Positions 5,828 through 8,773 of a stretch of DNA of 8,773 nt are shown piece by piece. The translations under genes were made by a program, and so were the position numbers. Position 1 is the stretch's first letter; every line of letters begins with the position of its first letter. Origin of the DNA: Bacteroidales bacterium UBA5621 (lineage in GTDB: Bacteria; Bacteroidota; Bacteroidia; Bacteroidales; VadinHA17); contig DIKJ01000077.1 of the NCBI GenBank assembly GCA_002424525.1, positions 698 to 9,470 of the forward strand, in the 5' to 3' direction. The notes beneath the pieces are model-generated. The model was not told the DNA's origin. It saw only the letters and a program-made list of their open reading frames with translations, and made no database searches.

Positions 5828-6946
5828 ATGATCAAAATCGGCATTACCGGCCAGACCGGTTTCATTGGAAGCCATCTTTACAATTTTCTTGGACTGAAAA
5901 AGGAGGAGATTGTGCGTATTCCTTTTCAGGATCATTTCTTCACCGATCAAAACAGCCTGGAATCATTTGTTGGCCAATGTGATGTGATTGTCCATCTGGC
6001 CGCTCTCAACCGTCATAATGACCCTCAGGTCATATATGATACAAATATCAGTCTTATAAACAGATTGATCGAGGCCCTCGAAAAGACCTCCTCCAAACCT
6101 CATGTACTATTTTCCTCATCGACACAGGAAGAGAGAGACAATGTTTTCGGAAAATCAAAAAGAGATGGAAGGGTACTGCTTGCAAACTGGGCAAAAAGAA
6201 ACGGGGCCTTATTTACAGGGTTGATTATACCCAATGTATTCGGACCTTTCGGCAGACCGTACTACAATTCAGTAGTTGCAACCTTTTCTCATCAACTTAC
6301 TCACAATGAGCAGCCAGGAATTGAGACGGACGCTCTGCTAAAGCTTATTTACATCGGTGACCTTGTTAAAACTATCTACTATCTCATAACCAACCGGATC
6401 ACTGACGAAGAATACAGAGTGCCTCCTACTGATGAGGCTAAGGTGACGGATTTATTAAACTTACTGCAAAGCTTTAAGGACCATTATTTTGAAAATGGAA
6501 TTTTACCTGACCTCAAGGATCCGTTTGAGTCTAATTTATTCAACACATTTGTCTGCTATCTTGACCATTCGAAATACTTTCCATTTAAACTGAAGAAGAA
6601 CGTTGATGAGCGAGGGTCATTTGTTGAAACAGTTAAACTGAAGAGCGGTGGACAGGTTTCTTTCTCCACGACTAAACCCGGGATAACCCGGGGTAATCAT
6701 TTCCATACCCACAAAGCCGAAAGATTTGCGGTTATTAAGGGTAAGGCACGCATTCAGCTTAGACGAATTGGAACAGATGATATTCTGAATTTTGAGCTTG
6801 ACGGGAATGAGCCGTCATATGTCGATATGCCCATATGGCATACTCATAACATAACTAATATCGGCGACGAGGAGCTTTACACCATTTTCTGGATAAGCGA
6901 ATTCTATGATCCCTCTGACCCTGATACATTTTTCGAAATAGTGTAA
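5828..6946 (+). CDS. capF: Bifunctional reductase-cupin of UDP-L-FucNAc synthesis (CapF/FnlB/WbjC)
   Basis: In known CapF proteins a C-terminal cupin epimerises C3 of the 4-keto intermediate made by CapE, and the N-terminal SDR domain then reduces C4 with NADPH to give UDP-N-acetyl-L-talosamine (UDP-L-PneNAc). Both parts are visible in these 372 residues. The SDR domain (about 1-240) has GQTGFIG (8-14), HLAAL (56-60), SSSTQ (96-100) and FGKSK (107-111). The cupin (about 255-372) has DERGSF (260-265), RGNHFHTHKAERF (288-300) and PIWHTHN (335-341), giving likely metal ligands among His291, His293, Glu298 and His338. The odd point is Phe107 (TTC, 6146-6148), where the SDR catalytic motif YxxxK normally has Tyr; Lys111 is kept. 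The remainder is intact with no frameshift. The ATG at 5828 directly precedes the nucleotide-binding motif, leaving little doubt about the start. Confidence 0.93.
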   Translation: MIKIGITGQTGFIGSHLYNFLGLKKEEIVRIPFQDHFFTDQNSLESFVGQCDVIVHLAALNRHNDPQVIYDTNISLINRLIEALEKTSSKPHVLFSSSTQEERDNVFGKSKRDGRVLLANWAKRNGALFTGLIIPNVFGPFGRPYYNSVVATFSHQLTHNEQPGIETDALLKLIYIGDLVKTIYYLITNRITDEEYRVPPTDEAKVTDLLNLLQSFKDHYFENGILPDLKDPFESNLFNTFVCYLDHSKYFPFKLKKNVDERGSFVETVKLKSGGQVSFSTTKPGITRGNHFHTHKAERFAVIKGKARIQLRRIGTDDILNFELDGNEPSYVDMPIWHTHNITNIGDEELYTIFWISEFYDPSDPDTFFEIV

Positions 6947-6966
6947 CTTGACAAGCATTAACCTTC

Positions 6967-6980
6967 TTTGTTTTAACAAA
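6967..6980 (+). repeat. Small hairpin before capG
   Basis: TTTGT (6967-6971) pairs with ACAAA (6976-6980) around a TTTA loop, inside the 47-base capF-capG gap and 13 bases before the capG start. It is short and A/T-rich, so likely weak. No function is assigned. Confidence 0.25.
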
Positions 6981-6993
6981 CCTCTGGCAGATC

Positions 6994-8130
6994 ATGAATA
7001 GCCCAGCTCTCAAAGTTCTAACCATTGTTGGAACCCGTCCGGAAATAATCCGACTTTCCAGGGTGATGTCCTTGCTTGATGAACACGTTAATCACATCAT
7101 AGCTCATACCGGGCAGAATTATGACTATGAACTTAATGAAGTATTTTACAAAGACCTGGAGTTACGGAAACCGGACTTCTTTCTTAATGTTGATGTTTCC
7201 TCACTTGAGGCTTCGGTTGGTGACATAATCCGGAAATCCGGAGAATTACTAAGAAACGAGAGCCCGGATGCACTACTTGTCCTGGGCGATACGAATTCCT
7301 GTCTCTCAGCCTATATGGCAAAGAGGTTGCATATACCAATATTTCATATGGAAGCAGGGAACCGCTGCTTCGACTTCAATGTTCCGGAAGAGATTAACAG
7401 GAGAATAATAGATCACATATCGGACTTCAATCTGGTCTATACTGAACACGCAAGAAGGCATCTCATTGATGAAGGGATTCCTCATCGCCGCATCTATCTC
7501 ACAGGATCACCAATGTTCGAAGTTCTGAATCACTACAAGAGTAAGATATTGGAATCTGAGATCATCAGCAGTTTGAATCTCATTCCTAAAGGATATTTTG
7601 TAATCTCTACTCATCGCGAAGAGAATGTAGACAATCCCGGCAATCTCAAAAAGATCCTGTTGATTCTGAACCGGCTGGCAGAAGAGTACAAGATTCCGAT
7701 AATAGTCAGTACACATCCACGCACACGAAAGCGGATAGAGGCTACAGCGAACTTCAAAACCAGTTCTCTGGTCCGGTTTCTAAAGCCCTTTGGCTTCACC
7801 GATTATATTCATCTTCAGATGAATGCATTATGTACTTTATCTGACAGCGGTACAATAAGTGAAGAATCAGCGATATTGAATTTCCCGGCCATTTCCCTCA
7901 GAAACTCAATGGAACGTCCTGAGGCTCAGGATGCAGGCACAATAATTCTAACAGGATTTGATGCAGATGTTGTTATTTCCTCAATCAGGTTAGCCGTTAG
8001 CGAGCATGAAGCCCAAATCTCTAAGGAGATCCCTGATGAATACAAGATTCCTGACACATCCTGGAGAGTACTGAAATTGATTCAAGGCGGGTCGTCATTG
8101 TCAAATGTCTGGTATGGAATTGCTAAATAG
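6994..8130 (+). CDS. capG: UDP-N-acetyl-L-talosamine 2-epimerase forming UDP-L-FucNAc (CapG/FnlC/WbjD)
   Basis: This cytosolic enzyme of the UDP-GlcNAc 2-epimerase (WecB) superfamily completes UDP-L-FucNAc by inverting C2 of the CapF product. The 378 residues show GTRPEIIR (13-20), HTGQNYD (38-44), LGDT with Asp99, HMEAGNRCFDFNVPEEINRRI (118-138) with Glu120 and the Glu132/133 pair, STHREEN (205-211) with His207, SDSGTISEES (283-292) and ERPEA (307-311). These cover the acid/base residues known from WecB. The form AGNRCFD...VPEEINR is that of CapG/FnlC/WbjD; ordinary WecB has AGLRTG and PEE(A/G)NR, so the assignment to the L-FucNAc branch does not rest on neighbours alone. It follows capF by 47 bases and ends the sugar cassette. 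A conventional UDP-GlcNAc/ManNAc epimerase is the alternative but fits less well. Confidence 0.93.
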   Translation: MNSPALKVLTIVGTRPEIIRLSRVMSLLDEHVNHIIAHTGQNYDYELNEVFYKDLELRKPDFFLNVDVSSLEASVGDIIRKSGELLRNESPDALLVLGDTNSCLSAYMAKRLHIPIFHMEAGNRCFDFNVPEEINRRIIDHISDFNLVYTEHARRHLIDEGIPHRRIYLTGSPMFEVLNHYKSKILESEIISSLNLIPKGYFVISTHREENVDNPGNLKKILLILNRLAEEYKIPIIVSTHPRTRKRIEATANFKTSSLVRFLKPFGFTDYIHLQMNALCTLSDSGTISEESAILNFPAISLRNSMERPEAQDAGTIILTGFDADVVISSIRLAVSEHEAQISKEIPDEYKIPDTSWRVLKLIQGGSSLSNVWYGIAK

Positions 8131-8148
8131 GGCAAATTATTGACGGCA

Positions 8149-8181
8149 TTTGAGCACCCCTGCCTCAAAATTTTATCTAAT
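8149..8181 (+). promoter_or_regulatory. Candidate promoter for the export gene
   Basis: TTTG at 8149-8152 is followed, 21 bases later, by TATCTAAT (8174-8181). The spacing agrees with the Bacteroidota promoter pattern, but the -7 element matches TAnnTTTG only at TA and the next T. It lies in the 113-base gap between capG and the export gene, overlaps the inverted repeat at 8153-8211, and would place a start near 8188. Weak evidence. Confidence 0.22.
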
Positions 8182-8215
8182 ATTAATTATCTGTCGCGTT
8201 ATTTAGGTGCTTTTT
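8153..8215 (+). terminator. Possible terminator or attenuator after capG
   Basis: AGCACC (8153-8158) is complementary to GGTGCT (8206-8211), and the right arm runs into TTTTTATAT. The 47-base loop is long for an intrinsic terminator, though it is A/T-rich and could fold further (AAAATTTT at 8167-8174). It could end or attenuate the sugar-gene transcript before the export gene. Low confidence. Confidence 0.22.
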
Positions 8216-8243
8216 ATATATTTATATGCTAAAACTTCCCGGT

Positions 8244-8773
8244 ATGAAAAAGCGCTCTGCAATACCCTTCATTATTGTACTTTTAATGATTTTACTAACT
8301 TCCTGTGTTTCAAGGAAAAAGCTGACTTATCTTCAATTTAATGACAAGACTCCTGAATCTGGCCTGAGTCTTGGAGAAAACAGACCTTCGGTCACTCCGT
8401 CAGCTTATAAGATATTGCCATATGACAATCTTTATATACGGGTTATTACCCCTGATCCTCAGTGGTCAGACTTATTCAACAGCATGCCAATAGGGGCAGG
8501 CGGATCGGTGACACAGGAGAGCGCCGGATTATTTGGTTATTCAGTTGATGATAAGGGTAATATTGAGATCCCGTTTGTTGGTAAGGTTGAGGTAGGGGGG
8601 CTCACTCTCTCTGAGATAAAAACAAAGCTTGATTTAATTTTTACGAATTATGTTACTGACGCGGCAATTACAATTCGCCTGGTTAATAACTTCATTAGTG
8701 TCCTTGGGGAGGTGAATGCTCCAGGGCGTTATCCCCTCACAAAGGACCGCATAAATGTGTTCGAAGCTTTGTC
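8244..8773 (+). CDS. wza: Wza-like polysaccharide export lipoprotein, N-terminal part
   Basis: The product is the N-terminal 176 residues of an outer-membrane polysaccharide export protein (Wza/BexD family, Poly_export then SLBB domain), which forms the channel through which the polymer crosses periplasm and outer membrane. It runs off the right edge in frame. From ATG 8244 it reads MKKRSAIPFIIVLLMILLTSC: a lipoprotein signal with lipobox LTSC and lipid-acceptor Cys21. The Poly_export domain covers about residues 52-149, with YKILPYDNLYIRV (55-67) and GNIEIPFVGKVEVGGLTLSEI (105-125). The SLBB domain starts at about 151 with VLGEVNAPGRYPL. An in-frame ATG at 8226 would add MLKLPG; I prefer 8244 because it gives a standard charged start to the signal peptide. 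In Bacteroidota the partner is a Wzc-like chain-length/tyrosine kinase protein, expected to the right. Whether it is the first gene of a second transcription unit is open. Confidence 0.9.
   Translation, partial: MKKRSAIPFIIVLLMILLTSCVSRKKLTYLQFNDKTPESGLSLGENRPSVTPSAYKILPYDNLYIRVITPDPQWSDLFNSMPIGAGGSVTQESAGLFGYSVDDKGNIEIPFVGKVEVGGLTLSEIKTKLDLIFTNYVTDAAITIRLVNNFISVLGEVNAPGRYPLTKDRINVFEAL

Noticed and set aside
6994..8130. Reading capG as the housekeeping WecB UDP-GlcNAc 2-epimerase
   Set aside because: The AGNRCFD...VPEEINR motif and the position after capF match the UDP-L-FucNAc branch enzyme rather than WecB.
1..8773. CRISPR arrays, insertion sequences, tRNA or rRNA genes
   Set aside because: I saw no regularly spaced repeats, transposase-like proteins, terminal inverted repeats or tRNA-like folds in the window.

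Overview
The window looks like part of a surface-polysaccharide (capsule or exopolysaccharide) locus of a Bacteroidota bacterium, probably of the order Bacteroidales. The evidence is a Wzi-type outer-membrane capsule protein of the roughly 490-residue Bacteroidota form, a Wza-like lipoprotein, secreted proteins with short signal peptides, and start codons preceded by A/T-rich stretches rather than good Shine-Dalgarno sequences. Species cannot be named from this sequence.

Layout. Positions 1-549 (minus strand) hold the first 183 codons of a secreted parallel beta-helix protein that runs off the left edge. Positions 550-1137 are a divergent intergenic region of nearly 600 bases with no convincing gene; its right half contains a run of hairpins and looks like a structured 5' leader. 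Then come five complete or partial-but-recognisable polysaccharide genes after a polytopic dehydratase, all on the plus strand: a membrane-bound nucleotide-sugar 4,6-dehydratase (capD/wbpM/pglF family, to 3054), a soluble UDP-GlcNAc 4,6-dehydratase/5-epimerase (capE/fnlA/wbjB, 3094-4134), a Wzi-family outer-membrane protein (4257-5741), a reductase-cupin fusion (capF/fnlB/wbjC, 5828-6946), a UDP-sugar 2-epimerase (capG/fnlC/wbjD, 6994-8130), and the N-terminal part of a Wza-like polysaccharide export lipoprotein (8244 to the right edge).

How they work together. CapE, CapF and CapG are the three enzymes that turn UDP-GlcNAc into UDP-N-acetyl-L-fucosamine (UDP-L-FucNAc), so the polymer very probably contains L-FucNAc or a derivative. 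The CapD-type enzyme starts a second 6-deoxy-aminosugar branch (D-FucNAc, D-QuiNAc or a 2,4-diamino sugar); the enzyme completing that branch is not in the window. The order capD-capE-capF-capG is that of the Staphylococcus aureus type 5/8 capsule operon, here interrupted by wzi and followed by a Gram-negative export gene. No glycosyltransferase, flippase or polymerase is present, so the locus must continue to the right.

Most of the window is established biochemistry in a new arrangement. The points most worth checking are the structured leader with its cluster of TTGCAA palindromes, a Phe in place of the expected catalytic Tyr in CapF, and the placement of wzi inside the sugar cassette. I do not see evidence for a wholly new system.
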